Positions 33,801 through 46,689 of a stretch of DNA of 64,000 nt are shown piece after piece (within the stretch, counting starts at the first letter, position 1; each line of letters starts with the position of its first letter). The stretch lies in the NCBI GenBank assembly GCA_037447655.1, contig JBBHKE010002423.1, positions 27,501 through 91,500 on the forward strand. Direction: 5' to 3'. The DNA is from Zygnema cylindricum. Lineage: Eukaryota > Streptophyta > Zygnematophyceae > Zygnematales > Zygnemataceae. The translations under genes and the position numbers were made by a program. The notes beneath the pieces are model-generated. The model had not been told where the DNA came from, did no database searches, and was given only the letters and a program-made list of their open reading frames with translations.

Positions 33801-36313
33801 TGTTTGTTTGTTTTGCTTTGGGGTGAAAAGGCTCTCTTTTTTTACTTTGGACTGTATTTGTAGAATGGACTTTGTCTCATGTTTCTAAGTGTTTGTTTTT
33901 TTTTTTTTTTTTCTTTTTTGTTCCTGCAGTCCCTGTGATTGTAGAACATGAAACGTTTTGGACAAGATATTTTTATCGCCTTCATAAGCTGCAGCAAGCT
34001 GAGGATGCCCGTGCAGATCTTGTTAAGAGTAAGGACCTGGGAATATATTTTTTGCAAACTGCATTTTTATGCACGATTTTGAAGTGGAAGTTACAGGAAG
34101 AGGTCCTTTAACTTTGGTCTGCAATGGTCTCATTTAAACTTTGTAGTGAGATGTCTACTGAAGAGAGAAGTGGGAAAATCATAGTTTTAGTTGCAAAAGA
34201 TAGGTTCATCATGGATTGGAGGTGTTTTTTTTCTGGATATTTCAGATGAAATATACTGATGTTTCATATCCTTCATGCACAGTTAGCTAAGGTTACAACT
34301 GTGTATGCAATGATATGTTGCTTCTAGCAATATTAGTAATACCAGTTTCACATGTTCAGATCTGATGGTTAATAGACAAAGTTTAAGTTCTCTTTTTTTT
34401 TTCTATTCCAGGGGCTGCAAATACAGAGGAGGAAGAACTTACTTGGGACGTTGACGAAGATGGGGATACTCCATCAGCAAGTAAAGCAACAACTCCTATG
34501 GCTCCTGTGAAGGAGGGTGGAGAGGGTTCAGGTATATATTCGTCTCTGGAGTTTTAAGCTTCATGTTGACTGCTAGTTTAGGCGTCTTCTATCAGCTTTG
34601 TTGGATTTTGTGTTCTCATTCACTGTCGGCTGAGTATATCTTTGCTTCTTAAAATCTAACTGTGTATATATCTCTGTCCAGATGAGGACAAAGAAAAGAC
34701 ACAGTCGGAAGATGTGAAAGATGATACAAAATCATCTGCAGTAGCATCTGGGGATATTCCGGAGGAGGGAGAAAAATCTTCGGAAGCCTCCCCAACTCAG
34801 GCAAAGAAAGCTAGTCCAGCATCTTCAGGTGAGTTTATTTTCTGTGAGTCTTATTTGTGTTTCGAAAGTGAAATTTGGGCAATTTCACTTTCATAGTTCT
34901 TTTGGGGAGGAAATGAAACAACTTTTTCAGGGATGATTGTGGACTACACCATGTATTGCAATTAGCGTTAATGTTTTTTTTCGGCCTTAACTCATCCTGC
35001 TCCGTATACACGAAACCTGGACACGCTGCATATGTGAACTACTAGTTTTTCTTTATCACTTAGGAGTAGAAGGCTTGTCCTAATTATGCAATTATGATAT
35101 GGTGCCATACTAGTGATATAGGAGTTACGTGTTCCTGACCACATTAGTTATAATCTATATTTAGGTGTGACGTATTCTCAATCATATTAATTTAAAATTA
35201 TTTTACTCGTATTTATCATTTTAATCATATTGATTATTAACCATTTTTTGAAACTTATTAATTCATTATCTATAAGATATTGTGGTATAGGTGTAAACCA
35301 TGAGGAGGAGGGCAACAGTGATGGCAGCACAGGAAGTGAGTGGCAGGTCGTGACAAAAGACGAGGGACCTTTGGCTGGATCTGCAGAAAAGACAAAACCT
35401 ATGGTGAAGGACAGCACAGACAGGTAGGAAAACGCTACACTCAGGTGTCTACTCTCTAATGCATCAGTTTTGAATATCCTGTCAGGAAGTTATTAGACTT
35501 CTGATTTTGAGTAATTATTTGTTATCTTCAATTTCCTGCGTTGTTGAGGTTTCAGAATATGTACCATAATCATGAATAGTGAGCCAATAGCTCGGGACTT
35601 CTGATGGGAATTGTGATTACTTTTCCTGCAATATATACCAAAATAGATGTAGATTCAATTGCAATTCTGACGGAATTTCTCATCAAAAGCATCATTATCG
35701 TTGCAGCAAAAGTGAAGCAAATTTGAAGGACGACGAGAAATCAGCGGTAGACAGCGGTGAAGTTGAAGAAACGCAAAAAGACGACAAAAAATCGACCACA
35801 AACAAAGACAAAGCGCAAGAAGATTCTCCGGAAGAGGTATGACCTCACTGGTCACTGCACCCTTTGGTCTAAATTTCAGTGAAGTAATCTTTGGTAGACA
35901 CATCATCAAAATGAATCAGATTAATTAATATCAATCAACTGAATCCACATGGAATTTATTTTTTGTCGTTTTGTTTTCACCGAGCCTCGATTCTGCTGAG
36001 CTTGGAAGCCATTTTAGCCTTTCTTTCACATTGAAAGGGATGCAAACTGGTATAGAAAATCAAGTTTTTAGTCCCTTAACGGATTAAATAAGATTATTCA
36101 TACTATTTAGGGCACAAAACGATAAAAGCATTCTAACTTTACGGGCTTTTTATTAATGGTTGACGAATAACACAAAGTCCTACCACTAAAATGACCAACT
36201 CACTCACTCTTGTGGCAAGCAATTTCTTGTAAGCTTTTTTTATTCATCGTCTCCGGATCAAAACTCAATACTTTCTCTATGTTTGTCGACAGGATTGGAG
36301 TGAATGGGAGTGA
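30815..36313 (+). CDS. BSD-domain protein, 15 exons
   Basis: Exons: 30815-30913, 31151-31203, 31605-31671, 31818-31964, 32272-32330, 32587-32703, 32895-32919, 33088-33185, 33646-33710, 33930-34028, 34412-34531, 34682-34828, 35291-35423, 35707-35836 and 36293-36313. They total 1380 bases, in phase, giving 459 residues. The N-terminus is acidic; residues about 60-73 are FPVWGFGDLVKTIASK. The BSD domain lies near residues 200-265 and shows its landmarks: YASWKSSFKLED, MQELQSRIVPVIVEHETFW and RYFYRLHKLQQAED. The rest is an acidic, Lys/Glu/Ser-rich disordered tail that ends DWSEWE, the kind of Trp-acidic C-terminus common in this family. BSD domains occur in TFIIH p62, synapse-associated protein and plant BSD proteins; this one is of the latter two types and its molecular role is unknown to me. 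Exon 7 is only 25 bases. Complete. Confidence 0.92.
31023..31145 (+). repeat. Tandem duplication in BSD intron 1
   Basis: A 61-base unit is present twice in direct order, from TTGACAAAAGAAAAACATAG at about 31031 and TTGACAAGAGAAAAACATAG at about 31092, nearly identical. The second copy ends only about 6 bases before the 3' splice site (CCAG at 31147-31150), so the duplicated stretch covers the likely branch-point region. Confidence 0.85.
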
Positions 36314-37180
36314 AAATTGTTTTATATTATGGTGTGTCTTGATCATTTCGGCTTTTGAAAAATTGGAAGAGCTTTAATCACTTGTTGTAGAAAAGTATGA
36401 TAGTGGAACATCCAGATGTTAATACTGGCCTCCGCGTGGCATGTTTTGTCAAGTGATCCTCTACCACTAAAAGACGAACCGGGGGTTTACCAGAGAGGAT
36501 GTCCTCTTTGGTTTCTAGAATGTTGTAAATATCTCGATTTAGGGTTTACGTTTCAGATGGCGACAGAAACTGGGTTTGGGAAATTGATTAAAGAGTGGAA
36601 AAAAAGTCATGTCAATCTGCTTCGGAATTAGGGATTAGCTCTAGTTGCCTGTAATTGGTGGAGAAATGTGCATCAAATCCAGACCAATATTTTATATTTG
36701 CTACATTTTAGTCAAATGTTTGCAGTAGAAAAAGCATTTTCTTCTTGGAATAAAGAAGTATATCTTCAACGTTTCTAAAGACTAACTTATGGCAATGGGC
36801 AGAAAGATAGGCCAGTTGCTTTGTCGTTTTGTATGGTGTTCCTGAAAACGTGATGAAAATTTTGTCGAAATGTGGTTATTTTTTTTTAAGCCGGATCAAA
36901 ACTACATAAAGAAAACTTCTTAGAGACTGCTTTAGACACACTATATTGTAGTTTAAAGGTGTGTATCGAGACTGATTATGAACCATTGGATTTAGGGAGT
37001 CTGAAATTGTAGTGAAAGTGGAAGAAATGGATGGTATTTAAGAATGTGGCCAATTTTTTAAAACAATTTGCTGTTCTTGTCATAACTTGCTGTTTTCAAA
37101 AGAAACTCCTGTATACTTTACAATATATACTGCTTGGTAAGGTCATTATCTTTCTTGGGAGGTCATGCAGTTTCTTTATT
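36314..37180. other. 3' flank of the BSD gene, no gene seen
   Basis: AT-rich unique sequence, probably 3' UTR at the start. Short open frames lack recognisable motifs. Nothing else seen. Confidence 0.45.
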
Positions 37181-37584
37181 GACTGCGTAATTCTCGAACA
37201 CAAAATCTTAAGGTACTCATGTAGCTGAAAGAAGGAAAATACTACACCGCTCATCGTTATTAGTGTTAATAACACTAATTCGGTCGCAACTTTTTTTGGC
37301 GAAAAATCACCAAGTAGGGTCCACAACATTATTTACGGAAGTGGACTGCATAATTCTCGAACACAAAATCTTAAGGTACTCATGTAGCTGAAAGAAGGAA
37401 AATACTACACTGCTCATCGTTCAGTCGAAACTTTTTTTGGCGAAAAATCACCAAGCAGGGTTCACAACATTATTTACGGAAGTGGACTACAATCTGCCAC
37501 GCCTCCTTGCACACAATTAGAGTTATTAATTCTAATTTCGCATCAACAATAATAAATCTTTAATGCTAATAATGATGAGCGGTG
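37181..37584. mobile_element. CACCGC-type MITE with tandem-duplicated end and flank
   Basis: The element runs from CACCGCTCATCGTTATTAGT at 37245 to TGATGAGCGGTG at 37584, with TA on both sides. A 163-bp unit starting at 37181 (GACTGCGTAATTCTCGAACA) is repeated from 37344. The unit includes about 64 bases of non-element flank, so the duplication happened after insertion. The second copy lacks the TTAGTGTTAATAACACTAATTC segment. Confidence 0.8.
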
Positions 37585-38803
37585 TAGTTGGTAGCTGGAT
37601 AAGAGTGTATATAACAAGTGCCGATTGTCGTGTATGTGGTGTGAAATTTGAGATTTGTCAAAGTATGTATATTGCTGCCCGGCAATACTTTAACTGTTGC
37701 TCAGTTCGATTCTTTAGGTCATACAAGTAGCCGCACGGCTAGGACAAATAAATTAATTAAATAAATAAATAAATAAAATCTCTTCTATGGTGTGTTATGT
37801 AGGTATATTAGTTTTTTTCTTTCGAACTGTTTTTCCTTTTTGATTGCTTTCACCTATGTTCAGTTTTTCTGTTCCGTTTTTTGCCTTCCTTTTTTTTTTG
37901 CTCCCATGTTTTAAGACGGTTTGCCATCGTGCTTCTTTAATAGTCTTACTTTCTTCAAATTGGTCCACACAAATTGGGAATGGACTAGTTTTGCAAAGTA
38001 TTGAATGTCATGTGGAAACGATTCTAGAATATGGCAGTAGACGCCAAAACTTATGGTACTGCCAAAACATATACTTGCTACGTATGAAGGATATGGTAGC
38101 TGCCAAAGATGTCTCACACCATAGTAGTGTGAATTAGACAATTCGTACAGCTTTCTGGTAAATTAATGTACAGCTTGACCTAAATTGGACATTTTAGCTT
38201 CACGAGTAGGGCAGATTGCTTCAGGGTAATTGCACTATGACACTTGAATTTTTCTGCACGCGAAAAACACGGCCAACGGTGCCAAGCCCCGACAAAGTGA
38301 GGAGGTAAAAAGTCCAGTGAGATTAGGAGAGTAAGTCGGCACCGAGTATTTTACAAACAATTTTTTCAAGATGGCGCCAAGTCTTTGTGTTATTTTACCA
38401 ACTTGTCTGAAATGCTCATCATTTTATTGGAAAGCTTTACCATCGAAGGATGAATATATGCAAAGCTCCATGTCAGTAGTGCCTGCCCAGCTTATGCATT
38501 CAGACTTTGTTTAATGCGCCAAAAATACTCCTTTTACAAAATTTGTCGTCCCAACACTACACAGTTCCATCACTACTCGTGTACAAAAAATTCTTTTTGT
38601 AAAAGCGGAAATTAGAATGTAAAAATACTAATTTAGTGTAAGACCTGCTAAACAGTACTCCACCCCCTTAAATACACTTGCGATTTATGGTAAAATAAAA
38701 TTGCATCCGAGTTGGTGTTGTCTAACAAAAAATGAGATGGGCAGTGCCCTTCCTTGGAGCTGGAGACACACCAATCTATATAAAACCTCTCCCACGGCGA
38801 TAG

Positions 38804-38861
<58 letters not shown>

Positions 38862-39386
38862 TCTACATGTATCTCATCTCACAAACACAAGAACAAATGA
38901 TCATTCTTTAATCGTCAATGATGGTCAACACCATCAGAAATTCACAATAATTGCACATTGGAGGATTACGGCAACGCTCTACAAAAAGGAGATAGTCAAA
39001 CAAAGAGGAAAAATGGTCAAATGTAGGTTTCCCTGAGGCCATTTTTCCATAACACGGGTTTCTCTTACCGAGCCTCTTCTAGAACAACCAATCTCAACGA
39101 TTCAGAGATTCTTGTGGATAGGAGAACAGAAAAAAAAACACAATGTTGTGCTCGTAATCTCATCAATCTTTACCTGATTTTTGTCTTTTACACCAAATGT
39201 ATATACAGTTCATATTCTGAAAACCCCACAAAGCTCCCAATACCTTACATGCTACCAGAAATATTCCTGTACATAATATTGTGAAGACCATAATAAGCTA
39301 TACTTGAATTTAAACATAACTTCATTGTTACAAACGTAACCGAGAGTTCCATGAGGTTGTTGTATGGTTTTTGTGTCCATTACCCT
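37585..39386. other. Spacer with TA microsatellite
   Basis: No gene recognised. 37762-37779 is an AAAT-type short repeat and 38808-38853 an uninterrupted TA dinucleotide run followed by TGTGTG. The downstream part, 39060-39386, is probably the 3' UTR of the FYVE-ankyrin gene, which ends at 39387 on the minus strand. Confidence 0.5.
38808..38853. repeat. TA dinucleotide microsatellite
   Basis: About 23 uninterrupted TA units, followed by a short TG run. A likely length-variable marker. No relation to a gene is visible. Confidence 0.95.
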
Positions 39387-42300
39387 TCAAGTGATATGAA
39401 GCTTTTCCTTCATCTTGTGGGCGAGTGTCGCCGGGGCACAATCAAATGCAGTCTCTCCTGCAAATCAAAGTTCAGAAACAGTACATCGTGAACAGTTAAC
39501 AGAGTCAAGATATTATTAGCATTGGTTTTATATTAGTGCTTCAAATTTCCAAATGACATGGCTGACTTTGAACCCTTAAAAGAATTAGCGTTAGAAAAAA
39601 TATAATGATGTTGTTAACTCTATTTTGTAGTCAGGGCAAAAAAAACACAGGCACCCAAGTAGTGTTAATATTAACGCTAAGAGCGCAATTCAGGGTGAAC
39701 GAAACTGAACAAGTTTTCATGGGAGTCAAATGCCGGTATTAAAAAGAAAGACATTGAGTGATCATCATTATATACATGATGATACATACATGACAGGAAT
39801 TGCTGCAAAAAAACATCAAAAGACCAAACCACTATCGGTTAACAGTTTGTCGTTTACATTTATTCATACCTTGGTAACTCACACATTTTTAAGTTCACTT
39901 AGTCCTTAATGTTTAGTATGAATGTTTCAGTTGTCGCTCACATTCCCCTACAGTTTTCAACTTCAGGGGAAAACTGGAGAATGTAAAGTTTAAAACAAAC
40001 CGATCTGCCAGAAGAGTGAGACAAAAGAAAAAGAGGATACCTTGTGCACTTCGAGATTCTGCGTTTGCTCCTGCGTCCATAAGAATGAATACAATTTCCG
40101 TTTGGTTGAATACAGCCGCCTGCTGAGTCCCAAAAATTGCATTATTCACTGTTTTCACCAGTAATGCAGGACACCTTGAAATAGGAACAAAATAATACAG
40201 TCTGGTACACCGTGAATTGTTATGAGCCTTACGAAATATATAGCATGGGGTTCATTTAGTGTCAAAATTTGTTTTTCAAATCTGAACGACGTGGACGATT
40301 TTCAACCGCTTACCAACTTAGCTTTAGGAAAAAAAAAATTGTAATAAAGACAATATTCACAAATTAGTGCTACTAACTCTAACAATGATTTACAGTGAAG
40401 CATTTGGTGCATAACTCCCACGGTCCATCATAATCGAGATTTTAAGAATTAAAAGTTCAGGCGACTGTGCTTTTCATCTTGGTTTGGAAGACTATTGGGC
40501 CCTCTACACATTCTCCAAGTCGCAACTCCTCAGCCAAAAAAAAGGAATGGCCTATCGAGGTATTGGATAAATCATATGCAGCTTTCCTTTATGTTGTAAA
40601 ATGTACCCTAGAATGCAACGATTCACATAAAGTACAAAAGACACAAAGTACACAATGGCAGCCCAGAACGTTGAGAGGGGGAACTAAACTGAGCAATCAG
40701 GAATGAGGACATGGTTGTTCATAAGGAAGGTAAAATTCCCTGAGACTGATTTTCAGGACTTTCCATTTCAATTTCAAGTACGTTGAGATGGAGAAGATCC
40801 TGGTGAGCCGTCCTCTTTGACAAAGAGAGGCGACACATACTTCAGCCTCCCTTCACAGCTGTTTTCTGCACTACTTCCATGCTCCTCTGAAGTTGATTAA
40901 AACCAGGAAAAATGTCAAAATGGAGAATAAGGACGAGAAAAGAAGTACTCACCAAGTGTAGCAATGGCATACCCTGTCGGTCTACATAGTGTGGGCTAAC
41001 ACCCTGTCATTCCAGCATAGAGAACTTTGAAGCTATTAGTAATTGATATGATGGTAAAAAACAAAACACACAGCCAATAATTGCATGTGAGAGTACAGAT
41101 GATTCAGAAGAAAGGAGTGTAGATCCCATATAGGATACTTTCACAAAGTGAAAGGACCCACAACTTTTCAAAACCGGAGGTTCAGCCGACTCCAAGTGGT
41201 GCAACAAAAATTAAAACGCCGACTATCAACAAAGAAGACAACCAGTGTGCCCGTACGACTCATTCTTCACTAGCAGTGTTAGAGAAAAACAGGCATTTCC
41301 AAAACGTTTCGCACGCGCCTCAGTTTAGTTTGATTTTTTGTGTTTTATTTTATTTTTTGTGTTTTACTTTATTTTTTGTGTTTTTTTTTTTTTTTTCGTT
41401 TTTTTTCATTTTTTGTACTTCATATGTTTCCTTACCTGCTCCAGCAGACTCTTCACTGCAGAAGAGTCACCATTTCTCACAGCCTCCCGTAAACCCTGAC
41501 ATAACCCTCCCACACCCACATTCTTACTAACTGTCAATCCATTTAGTAACTTGAACAGTCACTAAATTTCCATTGAAAAAGCAGGTAAACGCCTACAAAG
41601 ATCCACACACGCTTAGTTTTGTTATGAGCAGGTGTTGTCAATCCATCATTATGAGGAATTTGCCCTGGTATCCAATGTATGTTACTAGGATTTTGCAATA
41701 TTTGCCGTAACATGTTCAAAACAAGAAATTCCTACCTCGCCTGTAGCTTCGTATTTTTGGGTACTCTTTTGGGTCACTGATGGTGTTCTTGTATTCCCAC
41801 CAGTGAAAAACAAGCTGCAAATTACCCACAGGGCAGCAATATCAATCAAGACCCTTCTACTACTTCACGACTGTAATTAAAAGGATGGTTAGTTTAATGT
41901 TAATCCAAAGCTCCAAACTCCCATGACCAGGAAAGTTACAAAGACTAGCGCCAAAGTGCTGGACTATAACCGGTTCATCAGAACTGATCCAGAAAAGCAA
42001 ACCAGCTAACAAGCATGATGCTTGCAAAAAAAAAACAAAGAAATGGCCGTTGATTTCGGAAACAAATCAAGACATAAAAACCAGCTTACGTGTGCATGAC
42101 AGTTAACCCCTAAAAAGATGACATTATAAACCGTAACCGTAAGTTACCAGAGAAACTTAGGACAACGTAACTGGTGGCAACATAATCTTTAAAATGTCGC
42201 TGTGCATATTACTTATGCTCCTTCCACGGGGCATCCTCCAGAACTGCATTCAATGCAATAACTACTGACTCATGATTTCACACCATATGTATCAAGAATA

Positions 42301-45300
42301 CAAAAAACAATCCAACAAACACAGACCAATTTAGGTTGTCAAACATACCCTTATTTCTGAAAGACTTCATTATAAACTATGCATTAATAATAATAAAAAA
42401 AATACCTGGGTAAGCCATTGCCAGGAGCAGAGGAAGTACGCCCTGGTCCTGGAACTCTCTTTGGTTGAGACTCCCTAACGGATGGTTCAGGATTCAATGG
42501 AATAGTTGGTGGAGTCCGTTCCTGCAATCAATGAAGAGACAGTAAACTATATGCCTCGACAATCGCAACCATGTGTTGATAAATATTTTCATTAAAAAAT
42601 AAGTTTACACAAAATAACAGAAAGCTCTAAATATCCACTTGAAATTTTAGTCAAGTTGCTCCAAGCTGACTCTTCACAAATTTCCTTACAAAGAGCATAA
42701 ATGAAACTTGGGTAAAGGCATTGAGGAAAATAGAAAAAAAATTGTACAACGCGGTATGCATATCGACTTCTAACTACTTCGCCTCGACCGTCAGACTATC
42801 TTTAAATTACTGTAGACCAATGCTGGTTTTTTGTATTTTGGATTGTAATGATGTTACACCATGAATTGCTATTAGAGTTGAGGAATGGTAGCATGGGGTT
42901 GTATGGGTGTTGTAAGTTAATTCAGAATGACATGATTGATTTTTAACCGTTGGCGTTAAGACAAAAACAACAAGAACTATTTTGTGGTTAGAGGGCAAAA
43001 ATAAGAGGCACGGAATAACTGTTATTAACGCTAATAGGGAGACCGGTGTTGTACAATGGATGTCACCTAGTCTTGCTCTCATCCCTTGTTAGTGCTTGTG
43101 CACTTGATTATGAACGTTGTACAAGTCTTTTTATCGCAACATCTTGTCGTGAAAAGACAGTATTATAAAAACTTACAGAAAATGGCCATAAAGCCACACA
43201 TCAACAAGTTCTTTTGACCCCACTCCCCACCACATGAATCACGATTACGCATCATTACCATTGATTAGAAAACGCAACCATAAAAACTCCCATCCTCCCT
43301 CCTCCTGCTATCATTTACTTTGGTGCATCCCAAAAAGATAACACTCCTTATGCTTCTGGTACCTGGATAACACTTGGAGCTTCACAGATACATAAGGGCA
43401 TCCCGCACTTGCATTCAACTTCTGGCTCCACATTATCTGGCGGAGGTTCGAATGTTGCTGCTTCAAAATCCGAAGCTTCCTGCTTTCTGCTCGACCGAAT
43501 ACCACCTCCAGTACTATTTTCAATATTATCACTAATCACTTCAGAGTGATCAGAAGATGTCATTGTTCCATGGGAAGCTGATGCTCCTAAAGGATCCGAG
43601 AAAGACTGTTGAGAAGATGAAGTCCTGCAATCAACAGAACCGTCTATAAACAAGATGGACCGAAATAAAATGCAAGATGAAAAGACAATATAAAAGTCTG
43701 TTCTCACAATGTAAAACCCGGCAGGCAGAAGCTGAACAATGTCAGGAATGATTGAAAGCCCAGAATAGTGGAAGATGTCCAAAGGATTCAAGTGTAAGAA
43801 CTAAAGCAATTTCAGTGGTGACATATCACGTTTCAGTCTGGCTGCCAAGTAAAGAGACGGACACCCGTGGAAAAATGGTAAACAACATAAACTGTAGGGC
43901 CGACTGATCTCGAAAATGGAGGACTCTGTCATCGATACGTGGCATTCAGCTTCTAACAATCTGGAGTTCAGGACTTGATTTACGCAAAATTTACTTTTAG
44001 CAACACCATAAGGTCGGCGGGATTCCATTTACTGCCACATTTACTGACGTTTGGCTGATTGTAGTGAATGATCCAGAGATACGTGAAAACATCCTATTAC
44101 CGCAAGTTCAAATAAACTTAAATGAGTCATCTATGGCCGTAACCTCCAGAAGACTTTGAAAAGATTGCTTACATGGTTGGCTGTCCATAACAATCTTCAC
44201 AAACTCGTACAGGAAAATTGAGGCCATATTGAGGAAGGTTCTGTCGCAGACAGCACATGAATTTTTATGATCAGCAATGATCCACACAGGTTTATGCAGG
44301 GGTTTCCAACACTATACAGTCTATAGTTTGCATACTGAACAATGTGAACCATTAGGAATGCTAGAAAGGCTGGGCTCATGGAGTAGACCCAAACGGATTT
44401 GCTAAGTAAATGTGCCCCAAATAATGAGTGTGATCAATCTGGGAGGACGGAAGCAAGACAGAGAGACTAGAGTTAAGAGAAGAATGTGCTTCAACAATGC
44501 TACTCTTGGACAATGCTTGAGACAAACAATAAATTGGAGAATGACTCACTGGGCAAACAAATTGTAAGTTAATTACTAATTATCTGTAAGCAACAAGTGA
44601 CAACAGAGTACCTTCGAGTGGGATGAATGATCTGCACAGACCGTTTTTCCACAACACCTGCAATGATGCTGCAGAAAGAGGACAAATCACCATTAAGTTT
44701 GGAGACAAATTTGGTAAATGAGGAAGCAAAGCAAAGGAAATATCTTAAAAAGACTCACAGAAGGAAATCAAACTCAAACATTACTGGCACACAAACACAA
44801 AATCGAAAGGAAAAGCACCAGCCATATCGCCAAGAAACTCTACATAATGTGGATAATAATACTTGAGGGAATGCGTGAAATATGCCCCGTCTACTTGTAT
44901 TGGTGTATGTATGTGTATGTGTATGTGTGTGTATGTGTGTGTATGTGTCTATATGTGTCTATATGTGTCTATATGTGTGTGCATGTGTGTGTATGTGTGT
45001 GTATGCGTGTGCATGCGTGTGCATGCGAGAGAGAGGGAAAGAGACCGTGAGAAAGGAAGGGGGAGTGAGAGAGAGGGAGAGGGAGTGTGTGTGTGAGAGA
45101 GAGAGAGGGAAAGATAGCGAGAGAATGAAAAGAGTGTACTAGAAACATGAAATTAAAGCCCGGAGACCATTCAGAACATGAATAAACGATCACTTTTACC
45201 TCGCTGTTATTGAACCACTGAAAGATGTCAATAGCAAATATAAAAATGTAGGAAAATAGCCATTGACGCTTGCTTTCTCATCCCTTTCTTTGCCTTTGGC

Positions 45301-45504
45301 CTGCTTAGTTCCAAAAGTAGCACTTTTCCATGCGTAATCTTGCAATTCGCCCTTTACTGGAGGAACGAATACGGATAATCTACTTGCCAGAAAAAACTCA
45401 CAGAAACAGAGTCATACCCGGCGGCGGAATGTGGTAAACGTGCAGCTGCAGAAGTGGCAGTTCGCGGCTTCTTGGAATGGAGGCGGCTCTGCTGCAGTAG
45501 CCAT
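39387..45504 (-). CDS. FYVE zinc finger plus ankyrin repeat protein, 10 exons
   Basis: Exons in gene order (minus): 45504-45418, 44668-44612, 44240-44173, 43624-43363, 42521-42406, 41814-41736, 41495-41436, 41003-40953, 40119-40041 and 39457-39387. They total 930 bases, in phase, giving 309 residues. Residues 16-66 form a FYVE finger: Cys16, Cys19, the basic RRRHHCRCCG patch (27-36), Cys40/His43 and Cys62/Cys65. FYVE fingers bind phosphatidylinositol 3-phosphate on endosomes. A Ser-rich linker follows, then CKCGMPLCICEAP near 143-155, a motif I recall in the plant members. Ankyrin repeats run from about 224 to 300 (GLREAVRNGDSSAV, FNQTEIVFILMDAGAN). Domain order and the start MATAAEPPPFQEA match plant FYVE-ankyrin proteins annotated as VPS27-like. 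Complete; introns hold old MITEs and a microsatellite. The exact cargo or partner is unknown. Confidence 0.92.
39484..39698. mobile_element. Degenerate MITE in the last FYVE-ankyrin intron
   Basis: Starts near ACATCGTGAACAGTTA and ends near AACGCTAAGAGCGCAATTCAG, loosely mirroring each other and the CACCGCGAATCG family. Ends approximate. Confidence 0.35.
40208..40397. mobile_element. Degenerate MITE in FYVE-ankyrin intron
   Basis: Starts CACCGTGAATTGTTATGAGC after TA and ends near CTCTAACAATGATTTACAGTG. About 190 bp, short-subfamily size, with the core ACGTGGACGATTTTCAACC in place of the usual ACGTGGCAGATTATGGTCC. Confidence 0.55.
42852..43047. mobile_element. Degenerate MITE in FYVE-ankyrin intron
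   Basis: Begins near TTACACCATGAATTGCTATT and ends near CGCTAATAGGGAGACCGGTG. Inner bases ATGACATGATTGATTTTTAACC parallel the short subfamily core. Ends approximate. Confidence 0.45.
44903..45120. repeat. TATG/TGTG then GAGAGA microsatellite in intron 1 of the FYVE-ankyrin gene
   Basis: About 120 bases of TGTATG/TGTG repeats followed by about 100 bases of GAGAGGGA-type purines. It lies in the first intron (44669-45417). Open frames through it only encode Cys/Val/Met or Arg/Glu runs. Confidence 0.9.
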
Positions 45505-46680
45505 TTCTTTCTCCTGTGAAAAGCTACAAAACTACAACACCTTCCAAATAGGAAATTGATTCGAAAGTTGAAACTCCGACGGTTAAGCAAGGCCCGCTTC
45601 AGCAGTAGGCTCGAAGTCTCAAACTTTGGCTTCAAGTTTATCCCCACAATTTAATAGTACTACAGTACATTTTAACTTTTTAAGGCACAGCGGATTCGTC
45701 TTTAATTTAGTGCAGTGCGCACTAAAGTACGCTTCACGTGTCACTTAGGGGTGACGGTCCATGGAGATCAATCGCGGTGTTCTTTGCCAATTTTTTATTT
45801 CATGGCTCCGTTTTGTGTTTTTGACGCAACGACGTCCAGTCCAGTTTAAAAAGGTGTATTTTTTGTCCTTTTGTGGCTTGAAAAGTACGATTTATATCAT
45901 TATTTAATTTGTAAGATCATGAAATACTTTAAAAGAAAGAGAGTATTTCTAAAAGATAGCTTAAGAGATAGAGAGAGAGAGTTGAGAGTAGAGAGAGTCT
46001 TTGTTGCAACACTTTTGATGAAAAACCTATCCGGGTATTAAAAGGTAAAACTAAAATTCAAACAAAAACATTAGAAGACTACAAGAGTAAACATGAAATA
46101 GTTAGAGGCATATAAAACAAACAAACAAGACAACATTGGGTAGCGTCCAAAACTACTTACAAAACTAACAAATATGATTACCCACAAGGAGATGAAACCT
46201 AAAGTAGGTAACTCCCGGCCCAAAAAAAAATGGTCCATAACCCCGAGAAATCATGGATGTGGACCAGATCCATTGGCAAGAGATCTAGTTGGGCCCCGCC
46301 TATCATCTTTCACTATGTTCCCTCATAAGAGATTCGTGGCTACTGCTAACCAAAAGGCAATTTAACTATGTTGACCGTATAAAACAACGAGGGGGGTAGA
46401 CAAAGGAACCCCTAAAAATTAAACGTTTTTCGCGCACAATTGCGTAGGGAATTGTTTAGTGACTTCTCTAAAGTGTACAAAATCTCCATTGCCAACGGGA
46501 AAATTAATATGTCTCGTATCTGTGAGCGTAAGCTACTTCGTTATAATCATTACGTCTCGAGCCATCACCCTCGTATGCAATGTCGCAAGAGAAGATAGGT
46601 TTGACTCAACCAGGTCTGTTAAGACCATATAATTGAGGGGTCCTTGCAACACCGTGGAGGATAGCCAAGTCATTCCGTGG
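45505..46680. other. Upstream region of the FYVE-ankyrin gene and spacer
   Basis: The first few hundred bases must hold the promoter and 5' UTR of the minus-strand gene. 45965-46000 is a short GAGAGA run. No gene or clear repeat is seen in the rest. Confidence 0.4.
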
Positions 46681-46689
46681 GCTTACAAA

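Noticed and set aside
44718-45193. Cys/Val/Met-rich open frames in the FYVE-ankyrin intron
   Set aside because: Produced by TGTATG repeats; no gene signature.
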